DNA of 64,000 nucleotides from Muricoccus roseus (GTDB lineage: Bacteria; Pseudomonadota; Alphaproteobacteria; Acetobacterales; Acetobacteraceae), in contig NZ_FQZF01000003.1 of the NCBI RefSeq assembly GCF_900141905.1, positions 62,001 to 126,000 on the forward strand, read 5' to 3'. The translations under genes were made by a program, and so were the position numbers. The notes under the pieces were generated by a model that ran no database searches, was not told the origin of the DNA, and saw nothing but the letters and a program-made list of their open reading frames with translations. Below are positions 29,223 to 37,424 of this stretch, one piece after another (within the stretch, counting starts at the first letter, position 1; each line of letters starts with the position of its first letter).

Positions 29223-30041
29223 ATGCTCCGCCGCTCCCTCCTCCTCGCCGCGCCCGGCCTCGTCCTGGCCCGTGGCGCCTTTGCCCAGGCGGCCGCCATC
29301 GGCACCGCCGCCCGCCCGCTCCGCGCCGGCGTCACCTCGGGTGTTCATGCCCAGGTGCTCGAGCAGGTGCGGGACGTCCTGGCGAAGGACGGCTTCGTTG
29401 TCCGCATCACGGAGTTCGCCGACTTCATCCAGCCCAATGTCGCGCTGCAGGGTGGCGAGCTCGACGCGAACACCTATCAGCACCAGCCCTTCCTGGACGC
29501 ACAGAAGCAGCAGCGTGGCTATGACTTCGTGCCCGTGGGCAAGACCGTGCTGACGGCCATGGCCGTGTTCAGCCGCAAGGTCCGCCAGCTGGCCGACCTG
29601 CCCAGCGGCGCCCGCGTCGCCATTCCCAATGACCCGACCAATGGCGGCCGGGCGCTCGTGCTGCTGGCCGAGGCCGGGTTGTTCAAGCTCCGTCAGGGTG
29701 CCGACTTCCGTGCCACGGTCGCGGATATCACGGAGAATCCGAAGCGCATCCGCATCGTCGAGCTGGAGGCCGCGACCATCGCCCGCGCGCTGGAGGACGT
29801 GGATGCCGCGGCCATCACCGGCAACTACGCCGTGCCGGCGGGGCTGCAGCCCGGGCGCGACAGCCTAGTGACGGAATCCGCCGAGGGGGCCAGGACCAAT
29901 CCCTATACCTGCCTCGTGGTGGTCCGCCGGGCCGATGCGCAGGCGCCATGGGCCACGAAGCTGGCCGCTGGCTATGCCGACCCGGCGGTGAAGGCCTATG
30001 TCGAGAAGACCTTCGGCGGCGCGGTCGTGTCGGGCGCCTGA
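29223..30041 (+). CDS. metQ: MetQ/NlpA-family binding protein (second copy)
   Basis: A 272-residue second MetQ-like binding protein, with signal peptide MLRRSLLLAAPGLVLARGAF to AQAA. It shares block order with its neighbour: RAGVTSGVHAQVLEQVRDVL, FADFIQPNVALQGGELDANT, YQHQPFLDA, VAIPNDPTNGGRALVLLAEA, and AITGNYAVPAGLQPGRD. Its divergence from the upstream copy suggests a different or broader ligand. Two hairpins (30050-30071 and 30083-30106) close the operon. Confidence 0.92.
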   Translation: MLRRSLLLAAPGLVLARGAFAQAAAIGTAARPLRAGVTSGVHAQVLEQVRDVLAKDGFVVRITEFADFIQPNVALQGGELDANTYQHQPFLDAQKQQRGYDFVPVGKTVLTAMAVFSRKVRQLADLPSGARVAIPNDPTNGGRALVLLAEAGLFKLRQGADFRATVADITENPKRIRIVELEAATIARALEDVDAAAITGNYAVPAGLQPGRDSLVTESAEGARTNPYTCLVVVRRADAQAPWATKLAAGYADPAVKAYVEKTFGGAVVSGA

Positions 30042-30049
30042 AACGAGAA

Positions 30050-30071
30050 AGGCCGGGGTTTCCCCCGGCCT
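30050..30071 (+). terminator. First hairpin after metQ pair
   Basis: A perfect 9-bp stem AGGCCGGGG / CCCCGGCCT with a 4-base loop begins 9 bases past the metQ stop. It has no T run and is followed by the stronger second hairpin. Confidence 0.55.
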
Positions 30072-30082
30072 CCCTATGCTTG

Positions 30083-30110
30083 AGGCCGGGCGGTGACGCC
30101 CGGCCTTTAT
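30083..30110 (+). terminator. Rho-independent terminator of met operon
   Basis: A perfect 10-bp GC stem AGGCCGGGCG / CGCCCGGCCT with a GTGA loop is followed by TTAT. It lies between the convergent metQ and lytic transglycosylase genes. Confidence 0.75.
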
Positions 30111-30125
30111 TGTCTGGTCTCGTCG

Positions 30126-31511
30126 TCAGCTCTGGGCGTCGGGGGAGATGACCATGCAGTTGCCCCGCGTGCGCAGGCGATCGCAGGCGGACTGGGCAGC
30201 ATCGCGGGAAAGGCCGACCACGCGGGCGCGGTAGAGCATGCTGCGGCCCTGGGAAACGGGCGTGACGGCCGCCTGCCCGTTGCCGGCACCGCTGCGGGCC
30301 TGGCCGGCGGCATCGCGGGCGAGGTTCTCGCTCGCGAAGGCCCCGACCTGAATCGCCCAGCCACCGGAGGCAGCCGGCGCGGAGGACACGCCGGCACGCA
30401 TCACGCCCGGCGGCAGCCCATTCTGGCGCGTCATCGGCGCGGGCAGGGTGCCCGCCTGGGCCGGAGCGACGAGGAAGCCGAAGCCGCCGCGACGCGCCGT
30501 GGGCTCAGCCACGGGCGGGCGGGCCTCCGCGGAAGCGAAGGTGATGGGACGCGAGGGCGAGGGTGCCGGGCTGGAAGCTGGCGGATCCGGAATCGGGTCC
30601 ATCCGGGCTACCACGACGGGCGCGGGCTCCTGCGTGTAGGTGGAGCCATCGGGGATCGGCTCCATCCGGATCACGTTCGGACCGAGCGAGGCGAGCTGCG
30701 TCTGCACAGGCGCCGCGGCCGGCGCCGCGGCAGAGGCATAGGTCGAGCCATCCGGGATGGGCTCCATGCGGATAACCGTGCCCGCCAGGCGGGTCGGCTG
30801 CACACCCGGGTCCACGGCACGGCGCTGCTCGCGCAGGGCCAGCATGGTGGAGGGATCGCCGGTGCGGCGCGACGGCGGGTTCAGGCCGATATCGGCGGCC
30901 GCGTAGACCTCATCCGGGGCACGGCGCGTGGGATGGGCGCCCTGGATGCGGGGCCCGATGCGAGCCACGTAGTTCCGGGTCTCTTCGGGCATGCGCCCGC
31001 CGGACCAGAGATAGTTCTCCAGCCGGCGCGGGCCGCCGTTATAGGCCGCGAGGAAGCCCGGCGAGCCGTAGAGGTCGTACATCTCGCGGATGTAGGCCGT
31101 GCCCGCCATGATGTTGGCCCAGGGATGGTAAGGATCGTCCCCCAGGCCATGCTTCGCGTTGAGCTCGGCATAGGTGCCGGGCATGAGCTGCAACAGGCCC
31201 ATGGCGCCGACGCGGGAGGTCGCGGTCAGTCGCCCGCCGCTCTCCTGGCGCATCACCTCGCGGATCCAGCGCTCCGGCACGTCGAAGCGCGACGAGGCCT
31301 CGCGGATATAAGGACCCCAGGGGTCGGAAGCCGGGCCGGGCGGATCGTAGCTGGTGGGCCGGCTGGCGGCCGTGGAGCGGGCGCTGGTGATGGGGCCCGT
31401 CTCCGGCTGGCTGCTGCAGGCCGCCAGCGCCGCCATCACGGACACTGCTGCCAGCGCCCGCGCGCCCCGCCGCATGCCAGGCACAAATGCGCCCCGAGCG
31501 ATCAGGATCAT
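30126..31511 (-). CDS. Lytic transglycosylase-SPOR lipoprotein
   Basis: A 461-residue lipoprotein joining a soluble-type transglycosylase SLT domain and a SPOR domain. The lipobox is LAAC (VMAALAACSS). SLT blocks, in order: VPERWIREVMRQESGGR (catalytic Glu in QESGG), GAMGLLQLMPGTYAE, PYHPWANIMAGTAYIREMYD and FLAAYNGGPRRLENYL. The linker carries VIRMEPIPDGSTY twice. The C-terminal SPOR part, SGGWAIQVGAFASENLARD to RARVVGLSRDAAQSACDRL, binds denuded peptidoglycan. I use ATG 31511, though ATG 31475 nearer the lipobox is also possible. It probably acts at the septum. A SlyB-like lipoprotein gene is divergent. Confidence 0.92.
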   Translation of the reverse strand: MILIARGAFVPGMRRGARALAAVSVMAALAACSSQPETGPITSARSTAASRPTSYDPPGPASDPWGPYIREASSRFDVPERWIREVMRQESGGRLTATSRVGAMGLLQLMPGTYAELNAKHGLGDDPYHPWANIMAGTAYIREMYDLYGSPGFLAAYNGGPRRLENYLWSGGRMPEETRNYVARIGPRIQGAHPTRRAPDEVYAAADIGLNPPSRRTGDPSTMLALREQRRAVDPGVQPTRLAGTVIRMEPIPDGSTYASAAAPAAAPVQTQLASLGPNVIRMEPIPDGSTYTQEPAPVVVARMDPIPDPPASSPAPSPSRPITFASAEARPPVAEPTARRGGFGFLVAPAQAGTLPAPMTRQNGLPPGVMRAGVSSAPAASGGWAIQVGAFASENLARDAAGQARSGAGNGQAAVTPVSQGRSMLYRARVVGLSRDAAQSACDRLRTRGNCMVISPDAQS

Positions 31512-31808
31512 CCCCCTCAACCCCCTGTCCTGTGACCTGGCCGGTTGCCCAGCCAAGCGCGGAAGACTTCGGCGCCACGTCCCCACGCGGCACCGCCGGC
31601 TCCCGCCGGTCGCGATCAACTGTCGCACTGCCAGGGCTAACGGATGCTTGCGGCCACGGCAAGGAGACTTTGCGGCCACGCGGCGGCGCGGGCGACGATG
31701 TGACGATGTGAGGAGGGGAGCGGCGGGCCGGCTTGCGGCCGGAGGCTGGTCGGGCGAAGGGTGGCGCACCATCTGCCCGGCCCAGTAGAGCGGCCCGGAG
31801 GAGTATTC

Positions 31809-32270
31809 ATGAAGGCCCGTTCCCCCGCCGTCCCGCTTCTCCTCGCTGCGCTCGCGATCTCCCTCCTGGGCGCGGGGCTCCTGGCCTGTGCGCCGCAAGG
31901 GACCAGCGGAGACGCTTCACCGGCCCCGGCCACCACGGCAGGCAAGGCGGAGGCGGCCAGCCGGGGCACCGTCATCGGGACCCGCCCCCTCCTGGTGCGG
32001 GGAGAAGGCCTCGGGATGGGGCCGGCGAGCGCCCCTCGCATCGCGCGCAGCAGCTTCACGGAAATCGAAATCACGGTGCGCAGCGACAGCGGCCAGGACC
32101 TCCAGTTCGTCCAGGCCAATCCGGAGGCGCTGCGGGCCGGGGACCGGGTGACGATCGCTCCACCAGGCCGAAGCCCCGCCCTGACCCGGCTGGCCGGATC
32201 CGGGCCCGTCCTCGCCATCGCCAGCGGCACGGAAGGCGAGAACGTGGTGGCCGAGCGCGCAGCAGACTAG
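31809..32270 (+). CDS. SlyB-like C-terminal domain lipoprotein
   Basis: A 153-residue envelope lipoprotein. A hydrophobic signal ends in the lipobox LLAC (AGLLACAPQG), followed by an Ala/Thr-rich linker. The C-terminal region SSFTEIEITVRSDSGQDLQF, VQANPEALRAGDRVTIAPPG resembles the tail of SlyB/Pcp lipoproteins. The Gly-zipper helices that usually precede it are absent. GGAGGA upstream supports ATG 31809. An outer-membrane location is inferred from the lipobox and neighbours; the family link is only moderate. Confidence 0.65.
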   Translation: MKARSPAVPLLLAALAISLLGAGLLACAPQGTSGDASPAPATTAGKAEAASRGTVIGTRPLLVRGEGLGMGPASAPRIARSSFTEIEITVRSDSGQDLQFVQANPEALRAGDRVTIAPPGRSPALTRLAGSGPVLAIASGTEGENVVAERAAD

Positions 32271-32374
32271 CTTCCCGGCACTCGACAGCCGGTCCTCCCA
32301 CAAGATGTCCCACAGGCCCTGACCTCCCCCGGCCACTGGCCCTGTAGGTCTTCGCCGTTGTATAGGCGCGCGCG

Positions 32375-33217
32375 ATGCTCGCAGGTCCCCTTTCCGATCC
32401 GGACGTTTACGTGTTCGACGCGGCGGCGCCGCGCCGGGTGGAGGTGGCGCGCGAGGATCTGCGGGGGGGCTTCGCCTCCTGGCGGCTGGCCTGGGCGCTG
32501 GCCCGGCTGGACCTGCGGAACCGCTACCGTGGCTCGGTCATCGGCCCCTTCTGGATGACGCTCTCGACCCTTCTGATGCTGGTGGGGCTTGGGCTTCTCT
32601 ACTCCCGGCTCCTGGGCTTGAGCCTGGCCGAGTACCTGCCGCATCTGACGGTCAGCCTGGTGGTGTGGAACATCATCTCGGCCATGGTGACGGATGCCTG
32701 CACCACCATGACCAGCGCCGAGGGGGTGATCCGCCAGCTTCGCGTGCCCTTCACCGTGCATGCGCTGCGCAGCGTCTTCCGCAACGGGCTGACGGCGGCG
32801 CACAGCCTGCCGCTGATCCCGCTGGCCTTCATCGTTTTCGGCCAGCTGCCGGGGCCGGAGGCGCTGCTGGCCGTGCCGGGCCTGGCCATCCTGCTGGCCA
32901 ATTCCTTCTTCGCCTCGGTGCTTCTCGGCATGATCTGTGCGCGCTTCCGCGACATCGCCCCGATCGTGGCGAACGTCATGCAGCTCGCCTTCTTCCTCAC
33001 TCCCATCCTGTGGAAGCCCGAACTGCTGAAGGAGGCGGCCGTGTGGCTGCCGCTGAATCCCTTCTATGCCGTGCTCGAGACCGTGCGCGGACCGCTGGTC
33101 GAAGGCGGGGGCCAGCCGCTGGTCTGGCTGGCGGCCATTCTCTACACGCTCGCCCTCGGGGCCGTTTCCCTTGCCTTCTTCGTCCGCTTCCGCGGGCGTC
33201 TGGCCTTCTGGGTCTGA
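32375..33217 (+). CDS. wzm: ABC-2 polysaccharide export permease (Wzm)
   Basis: A 280-residue six-span permease of the Wzm/KpsM group, which exports lipid-linked polysaccharide. The N-terminal amphipathic helix and RNRYRGSVIGPFWMTLSTLL are the classic start of this family. PNVMQ-type features appear as IVANVMQLAFFLTPILWKP, followed by the NPFYAVLETVRGPL segment. Its Wzt partner begins 5 bases later. Together with per, gmd and rmd on flanking strands it indicates an ABC-dependent glycan. Confidence 0.95.
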   Translation: MLAGPLSDPDVYVFDAAAPRRVEVAREDLRGGFASWRLAWALARLDLRNRYRGSVIGPFWMTLSTLLMLVGLGLLYSRLLGLSLAEYLPHLTVSLVVWNIISAMVTDACTTMTSAEGVIRQLRVPFTVHALRSVFRNGLTAAHSLPLIPLAFIVFGQLPGPEALLAVPGLAILLANSFFASVLLGMICARFRDIAPIVANVMQLAFFLTPILWKPELLKEAAVWLPLNPFYAVLETVRGPLVEGGGQPLVWLAAILYTLALGAVSLAFFVRFRGRLAFWV

Positions 33218-33222
33218 ACCAC

Positions 33223-33969
33223 ATGGCGCTCATCGAAGCGAAGGACCTGCGGGTCGAGTTCCCGCTCTACCACCTGGCCGCGCGCAGCCTGAAGAAGAGC
33301 CTGCTGGCCCGGGCGGCCGTGCGCGTGCGGACCGACGAGGCGAACCGGGTGGTGGTCAGCGCCCTGCGCGACCTGAACTTCCGCATCGAATCCGGCGAGC
33401 GCGTGGCCCTGATCGGCCGCAACGGCGCGGGCAAGACGACCCTGCTCCGCTCGCTGGCCGGCATCTATGAACCGGTGGGCGGTCATCTGCGGATCGAGGG
33501 CACCATCGGCTCCCTGATCGACCCGGCTGCCGGGATGGACCAGGACAGCACGGGGCGGGAGAACATCCGCCTGCGCGCCCTCTACCGGAACCTCGATGCT
33601 GCCGGCCAGGCGGCCCTCGAGCAGGAGGTGGTGGATTTCGCCGGCCTCGGCGAATTCATCGACGTGCCGATCAAGGGCTACTCCGCCGGCATGTCCATCC
33701 GGCTGGCCTTTGCCATCGCCACCGCCATGCAGCCCCATATCCTGCTCATGGACGAGTGGTTCATGGCGGGCGACGCCTCCTTCATGGACAAGGCCGAGGC
33801 ACGGCTGAACACCCTCATCTCCGGCGCCGACATCATGGTCATCGCCACGCACAACATGGACATCGTCCGCCGCCTCTGCACCCGCGCCATCCGCCTGGAT
33901 GCCGGGCGCATCCTCGCCGACGGGCCCGTGGACCCGATCGTCGACGAGATGCTCGCCGAGGCCGGCTGA
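33223..33969 (+). CDS. wzt: Polysaccharide export ABC ATPase (Wzt, short form)
   Basis: A 248-residue ATPase of the Wzt/KpsT type. The N-terminal motif is FPLYHLAARSLKKSLL. Walker A is GRNGAGKTTLLRSLAG, the signature KGYSAGMSIRLAFAIA and Walker B HILLMDEWFMAGDA. It lacks the extra C-terminal carbohydrate-binding domain of E. coli O9a-like Wzt (about 430 residues), so export is not expected to need chain-terminal recognition. The start is ATG 33223; a hairpin follows the stop. Confidence 0.95.
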   Translation: MALIEAKDLRVEFPLYHLAARSLKKSLLARAAVRVRTDEANRVVVSALRDLNFRIESGERVALIGRNGAGKTTLLRSLAGIYEPVGGHLRIEGTIGSLIDPAAGMDQDSTGRENIRLRALYRNLDAAGQAALEQEVVDFAGLGEFIDVPIKGYSAGMSIRLAFAIATAMQPHILLMDEWFMAGDASFMDKAEARLNTLISGADIMVIATHNMDIVRRLCTRAIRLDAGRILADGPVDPIVDEMLAEAG

Positions 33970-33988
33970 GGAGGGGGCAGCCCCCTCC
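33970..33988. terminator. Hairpin between wzt and per
   Basis: An 8-bp GC stem (GGAGGGGG / CCCCCTCC) with a short CAG loop separates the convergent wzt and per stops. Confidence 0.6.
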
Positions 33989-33998
33989 CACCTCCGGC

Positions 33999-35153
33999 TC
34001 AGGCCTTGCCCTGTTGCCGCAGCGCGTTCCTCAGCGTCTCGCAGACCCGTCCCAGCTCGTCATCGGTCAGGGCGGGAAAGCTCGGCAGCGAAATGCCCCG
34101 CACGGCGATGTCCTCCGCGACCGGGAAGTGCTCCTCGCTCCGGTACATCGGCATGTGGTGGGCGGGGTAGAAGACGGGCCGCGTCTCCACCCCGGCCGCC
34201 TGCATCTCGGCCATGAGCCGGTCGCGGTCCGTGCCGCGCGGGAGGAGCAGGCTGACGAGCCAATCCGCGCTCTCCACCCCTTCGATCGGCCGCTGGAAGG
34301 TCACGGGGAGGCTGGCCAGCGTCTCCTTGTAGAAGGTGGCTAGCCGGCGCTTGGCCGCCAGGATCTGCGGCAGACGCTCGGTTTGGGCCAGGCCGATAGC
34401 CGCGCAGATATTCGTCATGCGGTAGTTGAAGCCCAGCACCTCATGCCAGTAGCGGCGCGTGAGGGACTGGCCCTGCCCCTTCACCTGCCGGAGCTGCGCG
34501 GCAAACTCGTCATCATCGGTCACGACCATGCCGCCCTCACCGGTCGTGACAGTCTTGTTGCCGAAGAAGGAGAAGCTGCCAGCATCGCCGAAGGTGCCGA
34601 CATGCTTGCCATGGATCGTGGTGCCGAGCGCCTCGGCCGCGTCCTCCAGCACCCGCACTCCGCGGCGGCGCGCGATTTCCATGATGGCGGCCATGTCGCA
34701 GGCGGCGCCATACAGATGCACTGGCATGATGGCCTTGGTCCGCGCCGTGATCCGGCGCTCGACATCCGAAGGATCCAGCAGCCAATCCCCGGCGCGGCTC
34801 TCCGCGAAGACCGGCGTGGCCCCGGTCTGGGCGATGGTGTTGACCGAGGCGATATAGGTGAAGGCGGGAACGATCACCTCGTCGCCCGGGCCAATTCCCA
34901 TGCAGTGAAGGGGCAGGTGCAGGGCAACGGTTCCGTTGCAAACCGCCGCCGCATGGCGTGCCCCGGTGATGCCCGCGATCGCCGCCTCGAACTTGCCGAT
35001 ATAGGCGCCGATCGAGGAGATCCAGGTGCTGTCCATGCAGTTGAGCACATAGGCACGCTCATTGCCCGACAGGTCCGGGCGGTAGACGGGAATGACCGGT
35101 TGCGCCGGGCGCGCCGGCCGCTCTGGCTGAGCCGGGTTCATCGCACCGCTCAT
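33999..35153 (-). CDS. per: GDP-perosamine synthase (DegT family)
   Basis: A 384-residue PLP aminotransferase of the DegT/DnrJ/EryC1 fold that converts GDP-4-keto-6-deoxymannose to GDP-perosamine using glutamate. The PLP lysine is in FFGNKTVTTGEGGMVVTDD. The segments KGQGQSLTRRYWHEVLGFNY, RMTNICAAIGLAQ, ETRPVFYPAHHMPMY and ISLPSFPALTDDEL agree closely with Per/RfbE enzymes I recall from O157 and Vibrio. ATG 35153 follows GGAGG. The acetyltransferase gene is 100 bases upstream, and gmd, in the same region, supplies the substrate. Confidence 0.9.
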   Translation of the reverse strand: MSGAMNPAQPERPARPAQPVIPVYRPDLSGNERAYVLNCMDSTWISSIGAYIGKFEAAIAGITGARHAAAVCNGTVALHLPLHCMGIGPGDEVIVPAFTYIASVNTIAQTGATPVFAESRAGDWLLDPSDVERRITARTKAIMPVHLYGAACDMAAIMEIARRRGVRVLEDAAEALGTTIHGKHVGTFGDAGSFSFFGNKTVTTGEGGMVVTDDDEFAAQLRQVKGQGQSLTRRYWHEVLGFNYRMTNICAAIGLAQTERLPQILAAKRRLATFYKETLASLPVTFQRPIEGVESADWLVSLLLPRGTDRDRLMAEMQAAGVETRPVFYPAHHMPMYRSEEHFPVAEDIAVRGISLPSFPALTDDELGRVCETLRNALRQQGKA

Positions 35154-35253
35154 GGTGACTGCGCCTCCGTGACCGGCCCTCTCGCCGGCGAAACAGTTGA
35201 TAGCCCCATACAGCGTGTTCCGGCTTTGGGCACCAGGGGAAATCCCCGAATTC

Positions 35254-35904
35254 TCATCGCCTCAGCGGCATGGCGGGCGCGCCGCCCACCCGCGCCCCCG
35301 CGGGCACGTCCCGCACCACGGCGGAGCCCGCGCCGACCACAGCATCCGCCCCGATCGTGATGCCGGGCCGGACGGCGGAACCCACTCCCAGCAACGCCCG
35401 GTCGCCCAGGGTCACGTTGCCCGCCAGCGCGCAGCCGGGCGCGACATGGGCGCCGGAGCCGATGACATTGTCATGCTCCACCACCGCATTGGTGTTCACG
35501 ATGGCGAGGCGGCCGAGGGTGGCATCGGGGCCGATGCAGGCGCGGGCCATCACCACGGCGCCCTCCGCCACCCGGGCACTTGGGGAGATCTGGGCGGCCG
35601 GGTGCAGCAGAACAGGCAGCGCATAGCCCATGGAGACGAGGTGATCGCCAACGCGCAGGCGGAGGGCATTGCCGCCGAGGGCGACCACCGCAGCCTCCGC
35701 CCCTTCGGCCTTCAGCCGGGGCAGCATCTCATCCCCCCCGAGAACCGTTACGCCCATAACAGTGGGACCGGGAGGATGGGGATCGACGAGCCCCAAGGGC
35801 GGCGGAAAACCAGCTGCGCGCAGGGCCTCGATGACGACCTTGGCATGGCCCCCTGCTCCCACGATCACGACGCGCGGAAGGGCGGAACGCGGCAGATCGG
35901 ACAA
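35254..35904 (-). CDS. Sugar acetyltransferase, NeuD/PerB-like
   Basis: A 216-residue hexapeptide (left-handed beta-helix) acyltransferase of the NeuD/PglD group. A small Rossmann-like N-terminal domain (VVIVGAGGHAKVVIEALRA) is followed by hexapeptide turns through LHPAAQISPSARVAEGAVVM, ARACIGPDATLGRLAIVNT, VVEHDNVIGSGAHVAPGC and GVGSAVRPGITIGADAVVGA. Such enzymes N-acetylate UDP-bacillosamine or GDP-perosamine. Next to Per, GDP-perosamine N-acetylation (PerB role) is most likely. The start appears to be TTG 35904 with CGGAG nine bases upstream; any ATG would truncate or extend unnaturally. Confidence 0.82.
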   Translation of the reverse strand: MSDLPRSALPRVVIVGAGGHAKVVIEALRAAGFPPPLGLVDPHPPGPTVMGVTVLGGDEMLPRLKAEGAEAAVVALGGNALRLRVGDHLVSMGYALPVLLHPAAQISPSARVAEGAVVMARACIGPDATLGRLAIVNTNAVVEHDNVIGSGAHVAPGCALAGNVTLGDRALLGVGSAVRPGITIGADAVVGAGSAVVRDVPAGARVGGAPAMPLRR

Positions 35905-36023
35905 GAGGCGGCTCCGGGCGCTGTTCGGAGAGGATGGCGGATGCCCAGGATCGCATGCACCACCCGCCTTGTCGCCCCGCTCCGCCTGTCCTACCGCTGT
36001 CCACCAATGGAATGCCGGCACCG

Positions 36024-37424
36024 ATGACCCTGTGGCTCGATGTGGAAGACCTCTTCCACTATGCCCTGCGAAATCCGCGCCCCAGCGGAATCCAGCGCCT
36101 GTCCTTCGAGCTCTATGGCGGGCTGCAGGACCTGTTGGGCAAGGATGTGCGCTTCTGCCGGCATGATCCGGTCGGCGATTCGCTGCGCGCCGTGCCGTGG
36201 GAGGCCGTGCAGCACCTCTTTTCCGGAATGCTGGAACCGGCCTCGCCCAACCGCATGTCAGCCGGCGCGGCAAAGGGGCGGGCCCGGCGGGGGCTGGTGC
36301 GCTCCTTCGCCGAACGTCTGCCCCTGGCCATGCGGGACCCCCTGTTTCAAGCAGCCGCTGCCCAGCGGACGGCCCTCGCCGCCCAGCGGGCCGCGCTCAG
36401 CCACGGCGGCAGGATGCTGCGCGCCACCCCCTCCCTCCTCCGCGGCCCCGCCTGCCACGCCGCTTCGGGGAAGATCCCGCCGGGCGAGGATCTCCGCAGC
36501 CTTGCCCGGCCGGGTGACGTTCTCGGCGTGCTGGGGTCGCCCTGGTTCCACATGGACTATTCGGGCTTCATCGTCCGGGCCATGGGCGGGACACCGATCC
36601 AAACGGCGCTCCTCGTCTATGACCTGATCCCCCTGGTCCGCCCGGAATGGTGCGACGCCGGGCTGGTGCGGGTCTTCAGCCGCTGGTTCTGCGACTTCGC
36701 CCCGCGGGCGGACCACCTCTTCGCCATTTCCGATGCCACGGCGCGGGATATCGAGGCCTGGGCCGCGCGGGATGGTGTCGCGTTGAAGCAACCGATCCAC
36801 ACCCTGCCGATCGGCACCGGCTTCTCCGGCCCCCGGGCCGAGGCGGCTCCGGCCCTGCCGGCCGGGCTGGAGTCAGGCCGCTACGCCCTGGTCGTGTCCA
36901 CCATCGAGGCGCGCAAGAACCACCTCCTCGCCTTCCGGGCATGGCGTCGCATGCTCGACGAGATGGGTCCGGAGGAGGTGCCAACCCTTGTTTTCGCCGG
37001 GCGGATCGGCTGGCTCGTCCAGGACCTGATGCAGCAGATCGAGAATTCCGGCCATCTCGGCGGCAAGCTGGTGGTGGTGCCGGACCCGACCGATGCGGAG
37101 CTGGTTGCCCTGTATCGGCACTGCCGTTTCACCCTCTTCCCGTCCCTCTATGAAGGCTGGGGGCTGCCGGTGACGGAGAGCCTTTCCTTCGGCAAGCTCT
37201 GCATCGCCTCCGACCGCACCTCGCTGCCCGAGGCCGGGGGGCGCTTCTGCCTGTATATCGACCCCGAGAATTTCACGGATGCGACCGAGGTCATCCGCCG
37301 TGCCTGCACCGATGATTCCCTAATCGCCGAGCGGGAGGCGGCAATCCGGAACGGGTTCCAGCCGGTGCCCTGGCGGCGCTCGGCCGAGGTGCTGGCGGGG
37401 CATCTGGGCATGCTGCCGGGCTGA
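36024..37424 (+). CDS. GT4-family glycosyltransferase
   Basis: A 466-residue GT-B retaining glycosyltransferase. The N-domain has NPRPSGIQRLSFELYGGLQ and AISDATARDIEAW. The C-terminal nucleotide-sugar domain starts LVVSTIEARKNHLLAFRAWR and has the family's EGWGLPVTESLSFGKL acidic pair. Likely it adds a mannose-type or 6-deoxyhexose residue. ATG 36024 or 36012 are both possible; upstream frame to 35934 is not family-like. It is alone on the plus strand between two leftward glycan operons, and its 3' end overlaps rmd in antisense. Confidence 0.88.
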   Translation: MTLWLDVEDLFHYALRNPRPSGIQRLSFELYGGLQDLLGKDVRFCRHDPVGDSLRAVPWEAVQHLFSGMLEPASPNRMSAGAAKGRARRGLVRSFAERLPLAMRDPLFQAAAAQRTALAAQRAALSHGGRMLRATPSLLRGPACHAASGKIPPGEDLRSLARPGDVLGVLGSPWFHMDYSGFIVRAMGGTPIQTALLVYDLIPLVRPEWCDAGLVRVFSRWFCDFAPRADHLFAISDATARDIEAWAARDGVALKQPIHTLPIGTGFSGPRAEAAPALPAGLESGRYALVVSTIEARKNHLLAFRAWRRMLDEMGPEEVPTLVFAGRIGWLVQDLMQQIENSGHLGGKLVVVPDPTDAELVALYRHCRFTLFPSLYEGWGLPVTESLSFGKLCIASDRTSLPEAGGRFCLYIDPENFTDATEVIRRACTDDSLIAEREAAIRNGFQPVPWRRSAEVLAGHLGMLPG

